From assembly GCF_047601505.1 (NCBI RefSeq), contig NZ_JASGJD010000001.1, positions 1,488,001 to 1,552,000 on the forward strand: 64,000 nucleotides of DNA. The letters are read 5' to 3'. How positions within the stretch are numbered: position 1 is the first letter of the stretch; each line of letters starts with the position of its first letter. The notes under the pieces are model-generated. The model saw only the letters and a list, made by a program, of their open reading frames with translations. It searched no databases and was not told the origin of the DNA. The position numbers were made by a program, and so were the translations under genes. Positions 16,927-26,072 of this stretch are shown in pieces. Source of the DNA: Cloacibacterium sp047601505. GTDB taxonomy: Bacteria > Bacteroidota > Bacteroidia > Flavobacteriales > Weeksellaceae.

Positions 16927-17816
16927 CTAAAATAGATTTACAATCTCCTTTTTTTTGTAATAATTTTTCCATTTACAATCCCCCTTCTTAAGTTCATTTG
17001 AGTGAACTTTTTCTGGAGTTATATACCCGAGGTCTTTCATTGTTATAAATTCTAATTACAGCATCTAGTAATTCTTTTGCTTGACTATAGTTTTCAACCT
17101 CATAATTGTTTAAATATTCTTCTTTTAAAATTCCATTTACACGTTCTGCGATAGCATTTTCAAGAGGGTCTCCATTCTCCGTCATGCTAATTTGGATATT
17201 ATAAGCCTGAAATAGGTTTACATATTTTTGACTACAATACTGTACTCCTCTGTCTGAATGATGCGTTATGGGCAAATGGCTCTCTGCCCCTTCAAAGGCA
17301 GAGAGAGCCATTTGTAATGCTTTTACACTATGCTCTGCTTCCAGTGTTTGAGACAAATAATGTCCAACTATTTTCCTGCTGTAAGCGTCTGTTACTAAAT
17401 GAATATAAAGCACCTTATTTTTTGTTTTCCAATACGTTATGTCACTCACAAACAATTCACTAGGTCTAGAAGCAGAAAATCCTTTTATTAGATTTTAACC
17501 AATGATGAGATTACGTTGTTTTTATTAACCTTTTTCTGCGTCTAATCAACAAGTTATTCACAGATAATAAATTAAATAAGGCATCTCTTCCCATTTTGAT
17601 TTGATGCTCATGCATAAAACATTCCAACATAACATAAAGCTTTCTAGTTCCTATTCTTGGATTCTGTCTTCTTATTTTAAAAACTTCTGTTATAATCAAT
17701 TCATGTTCTAATTCTGTATCAATATTCCGCTCAAAATATTGGTAATATGCCTGTCTTGTTACACCAAACAATCGGCATATTTTGCTTAATCCTAAGTTAG
17801 GTTTACGCTCTTTCAT
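16927..17816 (-). pseudogene. IS3-family transposase OrfB with one stop and two frameshifts
   Basis: The N-terminal part (from 17816) has MKERKPNLGLSKICRLFGVT and NPRIGTRKLYVML, the HTH_21 region. It ends at TAA after RRKRLIKTT, and a frameshift follows near 17480-17500. The catalytic part resumes with the first Asp in ELFVSDITYW, the second in HHSDRGVQY, and Glu in NAIAERVNGILKEEY. A last shift near 17015-17030 (after NNERP) moves the natural end GYITPEKVHSNELKKG to a stop at 16927-16929. The three lesions show old inactivation. Confidence 0.8.
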
Positions 17817-18220
17817 TTTGAAGATGGTTTGGTATTGGACTTTTTTCTTATATTGATTTTTAGCTCTTTTTCAGCAACTTCAATCATCATTTCCAAAGCG
17901 GTAGCTCGTAATTCTGAATTAACCAATGCCTGTTCTAATTGCTTGATTTTTTCTTTCATTTGAAGCTCTTCTATAGTTTGTTTAGCCATAATATCAGTTT
18001 TATTTATAGCTAATTTACTGTATTTTGGGTCAGTTTCATAGCCTAATTGACGCATCCATCGTAATATCTGACCGTGTTCCTCTTTCTCGCCTGTATATTT
18101 TTCCCAAATATCTCGCTTTTTGCATTTTGTTGATAGGTACTCTTCAACTATTTGTTGCCGCTCAGATAAAGTAAATTCACTAGGTCTTTTTAATCCTAAA
18201 ATAATTTGTCGTTTGTTCAT
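17813..18220 (-). CDS. IS3-family transposase OrfA (HTH protein)
   Basis: 135 residues. The N-terminal helix-turn-helix (FTLSERQQIVEEYLSTKCKK) is followed by a leucine-zipper-like coiled coil (MKEKIKQLEQALVNSELRAT). Its end overlaps the orfB start by 4 bp (ATGA). In this family OrfA binds the terminal repeats, and a ribosomal frameshift joins it to OrfB. Alone it could only act as an inhibitor of transposition. Confidence 0.8.
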   Translation of the reverse strand: MNKRQIILGLKRPSEFTLSERQQIVEEYLSTKCKKRDIWEKYTGEKEEHGQILRWMRQLGYETDPKYSKLAINKTDIMAKQTIEELQMKEKIKQLEQALVNSELRATALEMMIEVAEKELKINIRKKSNTKPSSK

Positions 18221-18264
18221 TCTTTTACACTTTTTTGTGTAAAGCTATTTTAGGACAAGACAGT

Positions 18265-18328
18265 TTTTAAGGCGCAAGAAAATCAAAGATTTTCAATTTT
18301 AACTTTGTTGAAATTTCGCGTCTTAAAA
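18265..18328. repeat. Stem-loop flanking the IS3 element
   Basis: TTTTAAGGCGC (18265-18275) pairs with GCGTCTTAAAA (18318-18328), one G-T pair, around a 42-nt loop that contains a smaller AAAATC/GATTTT hairpin. It lies directly beyond the right end of the IS. It may be a terminator, or the remains of the palindromic site into which the IS inserted. Confidence 0.5.
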
Positions 18329-18499
18329 ACGTAATCATTGTCAATAAATTATCTGCTCCTTTGCGTTTAAATTTTTCATATAATGCACTAGAGGTTAATA
18401 TAGAAAAAATATACTCACAAAAAATCGTTTGCATTTATTAGTAAAGGCAAAATTTTCAATAAAAATTAAAACTGTTTTAGAATAACGAAGTAAGAATCG

Positions 18500-18859
18500 T
18501 TAATTAAGAGTGTAATTTGAAACAACTAATCTTAAAATGAAGTCAACATAGAGTTGCTCTGCATTTTTTCTGTTGATTAATTTTCTTTTGTATTCGTAAG
18601 AATTTAATACTTTAGATAGTTTTTTATAACTTTCTAAGTTATCACCTTTTAATTTCACTCTTCCATTGTCTTCTTTCGTTTTGATGATAGTGTCGTCTAA
18701 AGTTCTAATTTTGAATATAACATCTTTCAAAGAAGATTTTGAACTCTTAGATATAGCATGTCTTTCTATTATATTGACTTTGAAAAAATCAAATATTATA
18801 TTGTTGAAGATAATATTAGAGCCAGCTTCTTGTGTATTGAGTTCAAGTTTATAATTCAT
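18500..18859 (-). CDS. Hypothetical protein, 119 residues
   Basis: The frame MNYKLELNTQEAGSNIIFNN to VVSNYTLN has codon use like its neighbours and a plausible ATG. It contains a basic middle section (KSSKSSLKDVIFKIRTLDDT) and no signal peptide or membrane segment. No family is recognised. It lies alone between an IS and a TetR gene and could be a small regulator or an element remnant. Confidence 0.4.
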   Translation of the reverse strand: MNYKLELNTQEAGSNIIFNNIIFDFFKVNIIERHAISKSSKSSLKDVIFKIRTLDDTIIKTKEDNGRVKLKGDNLESYKKLSKVLNSYEYKRKLINRKNAEQLYVDFILRLVVSNYTLN

Positions 18860-19007
18860 ATATTCATTTTTTTCATTAGAGAAAAAATTCGAGGCAAAAA
18901 TAATAATTCTTTAGCATTCTTAAAAGCATAATTAATAATTGATGTAAATTTTAATTAATTTTTTATCTTTATAGTAATCTTAGAATTCTAAAAAGTGTTG
19001 TTTAAAC

Positions 19008-19040
19008 AAAAGGCTGCTCAATTAAGATGCAGCCTTTTTG
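19008..19040 (-). terminator. Bidirectional terminator after the TetR gene
   Basis: AAAAGGCTGC pairs with GCAGCCTTTT around an 11-nt loop, with a T-run on the plus strand and an A-run on the other side that acts as a T-run on the minus strand. It lies 53 bp beyond the TetR stop codon. Confidence 0.75.
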
Positions 19041-19092
19041 TTTTTATTGGTTTGATTTTTATGGTGAATGTTATTAATTTTCTATTAAATAA

Positions 19093-19722
19093 TTATTCTT
19101 TTTCGTAGATTTTATCTACCATTTTGGTAATTGCTTTTTTTATTTCTTGTTTGCCTTCTTCTTCACTTAAGTCAATTCCACAAAAGACGCTTCCGTTCTT
19201 TTTTGCATACATATTAAGATAATAAATGCCAGAGACCATAATTGCTGAGATTGCTCTAAATTCTCTAGATTTTTCACCAAAAAACTTATCTGTAATAGTG
19301 GCGAATATCATTTCTCCGTTTTTTTCTTGTGTTTCTATTAAATTTTTTAGAGATTTTCTTTCTTCAGACAAGCTCCAAAGCAATATTTTCTGTAATTTTT
19401 CATTTTTTTCTAAAAAATCGAATTGTGATGTGAACATTAGCTTTGTTAACTCTTTTCCTCCATCATTAATGACTTGTGGAATTTTTTCTGATGTTACATT
19501 TGCCCAAAAATCTTGACTTAAAATGTATTCGTCTAAAAGTTCTTCTGTCCCTCCAAAATATTTATAAATTAATTTTTTGTCTAATCCTGCTGTAGCTGCT
19601 ATATTGTTTACTTTTAGCGAACTATAACCTTTTGTTGTTAACAATTCTCCTACTGCATTTATTAGGTCTTGTTTGCTTTTGTTTTTGTTTCGTTGTCTTG
19701 TTTTTCCTTTTTCATTTTCCAT
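19093..19722 (-). CDS. TetR/AcrR-family transcriptional regulator
   Basis: 209 residues. After a basic leader the N-terminal helix-turn-helix reads LINAVGELLTTKGYSSLKVN, then AGLDKKLIYKYFGGTEELLD, the classic TetR pattern. The ligand-binding C-terminal domain is divergent, as usual. The neighbours are a short ORF upstream and an unrecognised gene downstream, so its target is not obvious; it may repress only itself. A terminator follows. Confidence 0.85.
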   Translation of the reverse strand: MENEKGKTRQRNKNKSKQDLINAVGELLTTKGYSSLKVNNIAATAGLDKKLIYKYFGGTEELLDEYILSQDFWANVTSEKIPQVINDGGKELTKLMFTSQFDFLEKNEKLQKILLWSLSEERKSLKNLIETQEKNGEMIFATITDKFFGEKSREFRAISAIMVSGIYYLNMYAKKNGSVFCGIDLSEEEGKQEIKKAITKMVDKIYEKE

Positions 19723-19971
19723 AGCTCTTAAGCTCTTCTCGATTAGAAAATTTATTGCAAATTTAACAAAATTTTTTAGTCACCAAATAGTGACTTGTTA
19801 TATATTTGTTAAATGTTTAATAATTGTATTAAATTATAAGGTTTGTTGTCTTATTTTTTCAAGTTTATCATTTAAAAATTTAAAAAAGTGAAGATTTGAT
19901 AAGTGCTTGTAAATTAATGCGTTTGTTACTTCGACCAATGAAAACAATTTTCTATTAAAATTTATTCAAAA

Positions 19972-20193
19972 ATGAATGTAATTATTATAAAGATTATCTA
20001 CTATGTTCTAAATTTACTAATGTCTTATAGTGCTTTTTCTGGAGAAGATTCTTTTTCGGCACAGAATTCTCAAAATAATTGCCAAAAAGAAACGAATGTT
20101 TCTGTTGCTAATTCTGATTTTATAAATGAGACGGATAGTTTAAAACTGAATTCTAAAGATGTTTTACAAGGTAATATGATGCTAAAATCGTAG
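19972..20193 (+). CDS. Short hypothetical protein with a hydrophobic N-terminus
   Basis: 73 residues: a hydrophobic start (IIIKIIYYVLNLLMSYSAFS) followed by a polar, Ser/Asn-rich tail. It could be a small exported or membrane-anchored peptide. I see no promoter box at the expected place and no family match. It lies between TetR and a palindromic operator. The support is only the open frame and the signal-like start. Confidence 0.3.
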   Translation: MNVIIIKIIYYVLNLLMSYSAFSGEDSFSAQNSQNNCQKETNVSVANSDFINETDSLKLNSKDVLQGNMMLKS

Positions 20194-20311
20194 ATAATTT
20201 CCCTATTTTCAACTTTTATTGAGGAAAATGTATTTTACTTTTGAAGCAAATGAGATTTTGCTTTTAATTGAATTTATTTATTATTTTACTGAAATTCAAT
20301 TTATTAACCTT

Positions 20312-20393
20312 ACTACCCGTCGGGTAGTTGGCAAAACTACTCAATAACTACCCCAATTAAGCTAGGTTATTTGTAGTGGTAATATTATTTTTG
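20312..20393 (+). promoter_or_regulatory. Palindromic operator and promoter facing the TPR-LuxR gene
   Basis: ACTACCCGTCGGGTAGT (20312-20328) is a palindrome broken only at its centre. An extra CTACCC half site follows at 20348-20353. A TATTTTTG -7 box at 20386-20393 points to the right, yet no protein gene on the plus strand begins before the convergent LuxR gene. Confidence 0.55.
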
Positions 20394-20399
20394 TATAAA

Positions 20400-20519
20400 A
20401 TTAGATTAAGACTTACTTTTATGATTGAATAAAAGATTTAATTTTTAACGGAAAACACAAATAATAGTTATATACTAACTAATTAAGAAGGCTCTTTTAT
20501 AAGTAGCCTTCTTTATTTT
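20400..20519 (+). ncRNA. Candidate small RNA between a promoter box and a terminator
   Basis: Transcription from the -7 box at 20386-20393 would begin near 20400 and meet a strong hairpin with a T-run at 20485-20519, giving a transcript of about 115 nt. The only start codon inside opens a three-codon frame (MIE). The 3' end would be complementary to the end of the convergent TPR-LuxR mRNA. Confidence 0.3.
20485..20519 (+). terminator. Terminator at the end of the TPR-LuxR gene
   Basis: AAGAAGGCT (20485-20493) pairs with AGCCTTCTT (20505-20513), 11-nt loop, followed on the plus strand by TATTTTTTT. It overlaps the last codon of the convergent LuxR gene and is better suited to plus-strand transcription. 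Confidence 0.65.
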
Positions 20520-21721
20520 TTTAGTTGAAATCTGTTTTCAATATCCAATATATTGTATATGATTTTTAGGTGATATTTTACGGTATTTTCAGAAATATAG
20601 AGTTCGGAAGCAATTTCTTTATTGGTTTTTCCTTTTTTTATAAGTTCTAAGATTTGTAATTGTCTGTCGCTAAGTTCTTGCTCTTTTAATTGTAAATTAC
20701 TTTCATCGTTTTGTTTTTCTTTCATAACAAGTTGTAGTTCGCTCAAAACCCTTTGATTTTCTTGCTGTATAATAAATCTTTTCTTTTTATGATGTTTATA
20801 AAGGGAAAATAAATATAAAGTTAATAAAGTGAAAAAAATGAAAGTAACCGAAAATGTTACTAAAGCATATTTTTCTTTTTCTTTTTCTTTTTCAGCAAGT
20901 ATTTTTAATTCAAGACGTTTTAACTTTTCACTTTCATTAAGGGATTTGTAAGAAGCAATAGCTGTTTTTGCAGATAAATTGAGGTAATATTCTATTAATT
21001 TAGGATTATGGTTTTCTCTGTAAAATTGAGCCATACTTTCGTATAACCCCTTTTCGTAAACTTTAACATTGTATTTTTTTGCGTAATAAAGTCCTTTATT
21101 GTAAGCATCAATAACCTTTTTTTTGTCTCCAATTGTTTTATAAACTTCAATTTTTTTTATGTAAACATTGGGTAAGTGTCTGGGATTGTTTTTTTTGAAA
21201 ACGCCTATAGCTTGGTCTAAATATTTATCTGCTTTTTCGTAATTTTTATCTAAATTTTCAATTATCGCAAGTGTACAAAGGTAAAATCCTTGTGTATCAG
21301 GGTCTACTAATTTTAAATTTATTTTTTTTTGAGTTTCAGGGAGAATTTTTTTTACTTCGTCAAATTCTTGAATTTCAATTTTCATAAAGATATCTTCAAT
21401 AGCTATTTTGCTTAGGCATTCTTCTTTTTTGTTGCTTAGAATACCTTCTTTTTTAGCTAGTTCTATGTTTTCCAATGCAGTAGTAAAGTCGGAAACTCTT
21501 TTATAAGTGTAGTATTTTTGTAAATAAGCATTGTATTTGTCGTAATGTGAAGCATCTGGATTGTCTAAAATTTCTTGAAGTTTCAGGATGCTTTTTTCAT
21601 ACAAATGTTTGTTGTTTAATGAAGATATTTCGTCGTCAAGTTTTTTAGGATTTATAGTTTGTCCAAATAAGAAATTTGAAGAAAACAGTATGATGAAAAA
21701 AGCGAATATACCTTGCTTCAT
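20513..21721 (-). CDS. Membrane-anchored TPR regulator with C-terminal LuxR-type HTH
   Basis: 402 residues. An N-terminal signal sequence (IFAFFIILFSSNFLFGQ) is followed by tetratricopeptide-like helices to about residue 265. A transmembrane segment (YALVTFSVTFIFFTLLTLYL) comes next, then a cytoplasmic coiled coil, and a LuxR/GerE helix-turn-helix (LSDRQLQILELIKKGKTNKE with SENTVKYHLKIIYNIL). This architecture, periplasmic TPR sensor joined to a cytoplasmic DNA-binding domain, is common in Flavobacteriia. The ligand and targets are unknown. The CTACCCG palindrome about 190 bp beyond its 3' end is a possible target. Confidence 0.85.
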   Translation of the reverse strand: MKQGIFAFFIILFSSNFLFGQTINPKKLDDEISSLNNKHLYEKSILKLQEILDNPDASHYDKYNAYLQKYYTYKRVSDFTTALENIELAKKEGILSNKKEECLSKIAIEDIFMKIEIQEFDEVKKILPETQKKINLKLVDPDTQGFYLCTLAIIENLDKNYEKADKYLDQAIGVFKKNNPRHLPNVYIKKIEVYKTIGDKKKVIDAYNKGLYYAKKYNVKVYEKGLYESMAQFYRENHNPKLIEYYLNLSAKTAIASYKSLNESEKLKRLELKILAEKEKEKEKYALVTFSVTFIFFTLLTLYLFSLYKHHKKKRFIIQQENQRVLSELQLVMKEKQNDESNLQLKEQELSDRQLQILELIKKGKTNKEIASELYISENTVKYHLKIIYNILDIENRFQLKK

Positions 21722-21954
21722 TTTGAATTTTTGTAAATTTGATTTTTAGAGCCCAATCGTTATTATGCGAATTTATGAATTTCAATTTGAATAAGAAAAT
21801 AAATTAAATTATTTAACTGTTAATCAGATTTTTATGATTATTATCTGTAATCTAATTGAGATATTTTTAAACTTTAGTTGAGTTCTTGATTTTCTTTAGT
21901 TTTAAATGAATAATAAACCAGTTTTGTCAAAATAATTCTGAAATCTTAATAAAA

Positions 21955-22377
21955 ATGAAAAAAGATATTGAAAATAAATTGCTGCATAAAAATACCAAAC
22001 CTACAAGCATGCGAATTTTGGTGTATGATTTTTTAAATCATCAAGAGGTTGCCGTTTCGCTTACAGAGATTGAAAATCATTTTGAGAATGCAGATAGATC
22101 TACCATTTACAGAACGCTGAAAACTTTCGAAGAAAAAGGTATTGTTCATGGTATTCAGGAGAATAATACGACGAAGTATCACCTTTGCGAAGATGGTTGT
22201 AACGAAAACACGCACAGAGATTGGCATCTTCATTTTTATTGTAAAATTTGCAAGCAGACCACCTGTAAAGAAGATATTTATTTCCCCGAAAATATAGCTG
22301 CAAATTTCAGAATAGACGAAGTTCGACTTTTTGCAAAAGGAATTTGTGAGAATTGTCTCAGCGAAACTTTGCAATAG
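21955..22377 (+). CDS. Fur-family metal regulator, Zur-like
   Basis: 140 residues. The N-terminal winged helix (TSMRILVYDFLNHQEVAVSL, RSTIYRTLKTFEEKGIVH) and the dimerisation domain with HLHFYCKICKQTTC and GICENC are those of Fur proteins. The two CxxC pairs form the structural zinc site. The gene lies 45 bp before a zinc/cadmium P-type ATPase, so it most likely senses zinc and controls that exporter. A Zur box cannot be assigned with confidence in the AT-rich upstream region. Confidence 0.85.
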   Translation: MKKDIENKLLHKNTKPTSMRILVYDFLNHQEVAVSLTEIENHFENADRSTIYRTLKTFEEKGIVHGIQENNTTKYHLCEDGCNENTHRDWHLHFYCKICKQTTCKEDIYFPENIAANFRIDEVRLFAKGICENCLSETLQ

Positions 22378-22422
22378 TATTGCATTTGGTTTCCATGTAA
22401 ATTTGCTTAAAAATTGTCAGTT

Positions 22423-24375
22423 ATGGAACATTGTTGCTCAGATTCACATCATGAAACTAAAGAAATAAATCATTCAGAACATGATGAACATAATCATTCT
22501 TCTCAAGAAGGAAAAAGTATTCTAAATTTATTTTTACCTTTATTAATTTCCTTATTAATTCTTTTGTCTGCTATTTTTTTAGACTATTTTATAAAACCAG
22601 ATTGGTTTTTGGGATGGTTTAGAGTAGTTTGGTATATTGTTGCTTATATCCCTGTAGGTATTCCTGTTCTTAAAGAATCTTTAGAAAGTATATTGAAAGG
22701 TGATATATTTTCGGAGTTTTTTTTAATGAGTATTGCCACGATTGGAGCTTTTGCAATAGGTGAGTTTCCAGAAGGTGTTGCCGTAATGCTTTTTTATTCT
22801 GTTGGAGAAGTTTTTCAATCTTTGGCAGTGAAAAGAGCTAAAGCTAATATAAAATCTTTGCTAGATGAAAGACCAGACCAGGTAACAATTATTAACGGAA
22901 ATATCCCTCAAACCATTAAGGCTGAAAATGTAAAAATTGGAGATGTTATTCAACTAAAACCTGGCGAAAAATTAGCATTAGATGGAATTCTTATTTCTGA
23001 TGGCAATTCTTTTAATACAGCTGCTTTAACTGGAGAAAGCAAGCCAGATACAAAAACAAAAGGAGATATTGTCTTAGCAGGAATGATTAATCTCAATACA
23101 GTTAGTCTTATTGAAGTGAATACACTTTATTCTGATAGCAAGCTTTCCAAGATTTTAGAATTGGTACAAAATGCAACTGCTCAGAAAGCTCCTACAGAGT
23201 TATTTATAAGAAAATTTGCTAAAATTTATACTCCAATTGTAGTTTTTTTGGCAATTGCGATATGTTTTTTGCCTTATTTTTTTGTTAGTGATTATATTTT
23301 TAGAGATTGGCTTTACAAAGCATTAATTTTTTTGGTAATTAGTTGTCCTTGTGCATTGGTAATTTCCATTCCTTTAGGTTATTTTGGAGGAATTGGAGCA
23401 GGAAGTAAAAACGGAATTTTATTTAAAGGAAGTAATTTTTTAGATACAATTGCCGAAATTAAGAATGTAGTGGTGGACAAAACCGGAACGATGACGGAAG
23501 GTGTTTTTACGGTGCAGGAAGTTCATTTTAAACCCGAATTTAATAAAGATGAAATTCTAAAATTAGTAAACGTTTTAGAAAATAATAGTACGCATCCTGT
23601 TGCAACGGCAATTCATCATTTTGTTGGAGAAATAGACCATCATTTGAAGCTCGAAAACATAGAAGAAATTGCAGGGAAAGGTTTAAAAGCTACTTACGAA
23701 GGGAAGCAGCTATTAGTAGGGAATTTTAAACTAATGGATAAATTTGGGATTTCTTACGATACAGATATTTCCAAAATCGTTTATACTGTAATTGCAGTAG
23801 CTTTTGATGGGAAATTTGTAGGATATTTAACGATTGCTGATACTATAAAAGCAGATGCTGAAAAAGCCATTAATCAATTGAAAATGATAGGCGTAAAAAC
23901 AACAATGCTGAGTGGAGACAAAGATACGGTAGTGCAATATGTTGCCAAAAAACTAGGAATTAGAAATGCTTTTGGAGACCTTTTGCCAGAAGATAAAGTT
24001 GAAAAAGTAAAAGAAATAAAAGCCAGAAAAGAAAGTGTAGCTTTCGTAGGAGATGGCGTAAATGATGCGCCTGTAATTGCGATAAGTGATGCAGGAATTG
24101 CAATGGGTGGTTTAGGGAGCGATGCAACCATAGAAACTGCGGATATTGTTATTCAGGATGATAAGCCATCAAAAATCCCAATGGCAATTAAAATTGGTAA
24201 AGAAACAAAGAAAATAGTTTGGCAGAATATTATTTTGGCTTTCGGAGTAAAAGCAATTGTTCTTATTTTAGGAGCTGGAGGTCTTGCTACGATGTGGGAA
24301 GCTGTTTTTGCGGATGTAGGGGTTGCTCTTTTAGCAATTTTGAATGCTGTGAGAATTCAAAGAATGAAGTTTTAA
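22423..24375 (+). CDS. zntA: P1B-type heavy-metal (Zn/Cd/Pb) exporting ATPase
   Basis: 650 residues from ATG 22423; the TTG nine bases earlier is less likely. The N-terminus is His/Cys-rich (MEHCCSDSHHETKE, HDEHNHS) and lacks a full HMA domain. Membrane helices surround the metal motif SCPCALV (Cys308-Pro-Cys310). TGES is the actuator loop, DKTGTMTEG holds the phosphorylated Asp352, HP of the STHPVA loop lies in the nucleotide domain, and GDGVNDAP is the hinge. CPC with a His-rich tail points to Zn2+/Cd2+ export through the inner membrane. The Fur-type gene immediately upstream probably regulates it. Confidence 0.9.
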   Translation: MEHCCSDSHHETKEINHSEHDEHNHSSQEGKSILNLFLPLLISLLILLSAIFLDYFIKPDWFLGWFRVVWYIVAYIPVGIPVLKESLESILKGDIFSEFFLMSIATIGAFAIGEFPEGVAVMLFYSVGEVFQSLAVKRAKANIKSLLDERPDQVTIINGNIPQTIKAENVKIGDVIQLKPGEKLALDGILISDGNSFNTAALTGESKPDTKTKGDIVLAGMINLNTVSLIEVNTLYSDSKLSKILELVQNATAQKAPTELFIRKFAKIYTPIVVFLAIAICFLPYFFVSDYIFRDWLYKALIFLVISCPCALVISIPLGYFGGIGAGSKNGILFKGSNFLDTIAEIKNVVVDKTGTMTEGVFTVQEVHFKPEFNKDEILKLVNVLENNSTHPVATAIHHFVGEIDHHLKLENIEEIAGKGLKATYEGKQLLVGNFKLMDKFGISYDTDISKIVYTVIAVAFDGKFVGYLTIADTIKADAEKAINQLKMIGVKTTMLSGDKDTVVQYVAKKLGIRNAFGDLLPEDKVEKVKEIKARKESVAFVGDGVNDAPVIAISDAGIAMGGLGSDATIETADIVIQDDKPSKIPMAIKIGKETKKIVWQNIILAFGVKAIVLILGAGGLATMWEAVFADVGVALLAILNAVRIQRMKF

Positions 24376-24498
24376 TTTTTTTGGAATGAAATTTCAGGTA
24401 TTTAATTTCAATTTTAAAAAGAAATCAATTTAAATTGAAGTAAATTTGTATGAGAAGTTTTAATAATAATAAAAATTAAATTCATAAATAAGTAAAAA

Positions 24499-25524
24499 AT
24501 GAAATACAATTATATAGGAAATACAGGATTGAGAGTTTCTGAACTTTGTTTTGGAACAATGACTTTTGGTGGTCAAGATGCAGGAGTTTGGTCTCAAATT
24601 GGAGATTTACAACAAGCTGAGGTTAATGCAATGATAGAAGAAGTAATAACTTCTGGAATTAATTTTATCGATACAGCAAATGTTTATTCTTTCGGACAGT
24701 CTGAACAATTGTTAGGACAAGCATTAAAAGATTTGAAAATAAGCAGAGATAAAGTAGTAATTGCTACAAAAGTTTTAGGCGTAATGAGTGATGATATTAA
24801 TGATAAAGGCTTGTCTCGTTATCATATTTTTAATTCAGTAGAAGCTAGTTTAAAACGTCTTCAGATGGATTATATTGATATTTTATATGTTCACGGTGTT
24901 GATTCTAAAACGGCTTTAGAAGAGATTGTTCGTAGCTTGAATGATGTAGTGAATACGGGTAAAGTAAGATATGTAGCAATTTGTAACTGGCCAGCTTGGA
25001 TGGTTGCCAAAGCCCAAATGATTGCTCATTATAACGGTTGGCACAAATTTATAGGTTTGCAATATTATTATTCAGCAGTTACAAGAGATATAGAGCACGA
25101 AATAGTACCAATGGCGAAAGACAATCATTTAGCAATTTTCCCTTGGAGTCCTTTAGCGGGAGGTTTTCTGTCTGGTAAATATTCTCGGGAAGAAACATCA
25201 TCTGGTTCAAGAAGAGATACGTATGATTTTCCTCCAATTAATAAAGAAAAAGCCTATGATTTGGTAGATGTTTTAAGAGAAATTGCAAATTCTCATCAAG
25301 CAACAGTTGCTCAGGTTGCTTTGGCGTGGGTTCGTCAGCAATCTGGCATTACGAGTACCATCATTGGAGCGAAACGTATAGAACAATTGAAAGATAATAT
25401 TGCTTCTCTTAAAGTTGTTTTGAGTGCAGAAGAATTGCAAAAAATAAATGAAGTGAGTCCTTTGGTAAAACAATATCCAGGTTGGATGGTAGAGCGTCAA
25501 TCGGTTTATAGAAACCAAGAATAA
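24499..25524 (+). CDS. Aldo/keto reductase
   Basis: 341 residues with the TIM-barrel features of the family: RVSELCFGTMTFGG at the first strand, GINFIDTANVYSFGQSE carrying catalytic Asp and Tyr, VVIATKV with Lys, and DILYVHGVD with His. SPLAGGFLSGKY and STIIGAKRIEQLKDN are the NADP-binding motifs near the C-terminus. It probably reduces an aldehyde or ketone with NADPH in the cytoplasm; the substrate is unknown. It is alone between spaced genes and followed by a terminator. Confidence 0.9.
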   Translation: MKYNYIGNTGLRVSELCFGTMTFGGQDAGVWSQIGDLQQAEVNAMIEEVITSGINFIDTANVYSFGQSEQLLGQALKDLKISRDKVVIATKVLGVMSDDINDKGLSRYHIFNSVEASLKRLQMDYIDILYVHGVDSKTALEEIVRSLNDVVNTGKVRYVAICNWPAWMVAKAQMIAHYNGWHKFIGLQYYYSAVTRDIEHEIVPMAKDNHLAIFPWSPLAGGFLSGKYSREETSSGSRRDTYDFPPINKEKAYDLVDVLREIANSHQATVAQVALAWVRQQSGITSTIIGAKRIEQLKDNIASLKVVLSAEELQKINEVSPLVKQYPGWMVERQSVYRNQE

Positions 25525-25579
25525 ATTCTTAAAAATTGCCTTCGAATTTTTTTTGAAAGTGATTTTTTTAAATTAAGAT

Positions 25580-25607
25580 AATCAGTCAAATTTTTGGCTG
25601 ATTTTTT
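25580..25607 (+). terminator. Terminator after the aldo/keto reductase gene
   Basis: AATCAGTCAAA pairs with TTTGGCTGATT (one G-T pair) around a two-base loop and is followed by TTTTT. The next gene starts only 17 bp beyond it and has its own promoter box. Confidence 0.75.
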
Positions 25608-25623
25608 ATTTTAAATTTGTAAA

Positions 25624-26004
25624 ATGAAACATGTACACATAAAAGAAATATTGATTACCAAAGAACATTTAGACCAAATGAATCACGTAAACAATGTGCA
25701 ATACGTACATTGGGTAGAAGAAATGGCAAAAGAACATTGGGATATTCTGAGGCATAACACCAATTATGTGGATGATTTTTGGTTTTTGGCAGACCATCAT
25801 ATTCAGTACAAGAAACAAGTGTATGAAGGAGATATTCTTATGGTGAAAACATATCCTCAAAAACCAGATGGAATAAGACAACCGAGAAAAGTGGAATTTT
25901 ATAAAAATGATGAATTGATGGTAGATTCTAAAACGCTTTGGGTTTTAATTGATAAAGACACGCAAAAGATAAAAAGAATTGAAAATGATTGGTTAGAGTT
26001 TTAA
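25624..26004 (+). CDS. Acyl-CoA thioesterase, hot-dog fold (4HBT type)
   Basis: 126 residues with the family pattern DQMNHVNNVQYVHWVEEMAKEHW, where the Asn-His-Val-Asn segment is the active-site helix, followed by beta strands HHIQYKKQVYEGDILMVKTY. Such enzymes hydrolyse acyl-CoA or acyl-ACP thioesters in the cytoplasm. A TAAATTTG box ends 3 bp before the ATG (25613-25620), so the transcript may begin at or next to the start codon. Confidence 0.8.
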   Translation: MKHVHIKEILITKEHLDQMNHVNNVQYVHWVEEMAKEHWDILRHNTNYVDDFWFLADHHIQYKKQVYEGDILMVKTYPQKPDGIRQPRKVEFYKNDELMVDSKTLWVLIDKDTQKIKRIENDWLEF

Positions 26005-26072
26005 AATTTTATCAAAATTTTCATTTTGGCTTCATTTTTTCATATCATTGTAATAGATTCAAAAGCCAATAG

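Larger units (their letters stand above)
16857..18262 (-). mobile_element. IS3-family insertion sequence (IS150-like), degenerate
   Basis: A 1406-bp element with imperfect terminal repeats: TGTCACGTCCTAAAAAAAGT at the left and, reading inward from the right end, TGTCTTGTCCTAAAATAGCT. It has TG...CA ends and carries overlapping orfA and orfB on the minus strand. No target duplication is visible (flanks ..CCATC and GTTTT..), which suggests later rearrangement. orfB is broken, so the copy cannot move by itself. Confidence 0.8.
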
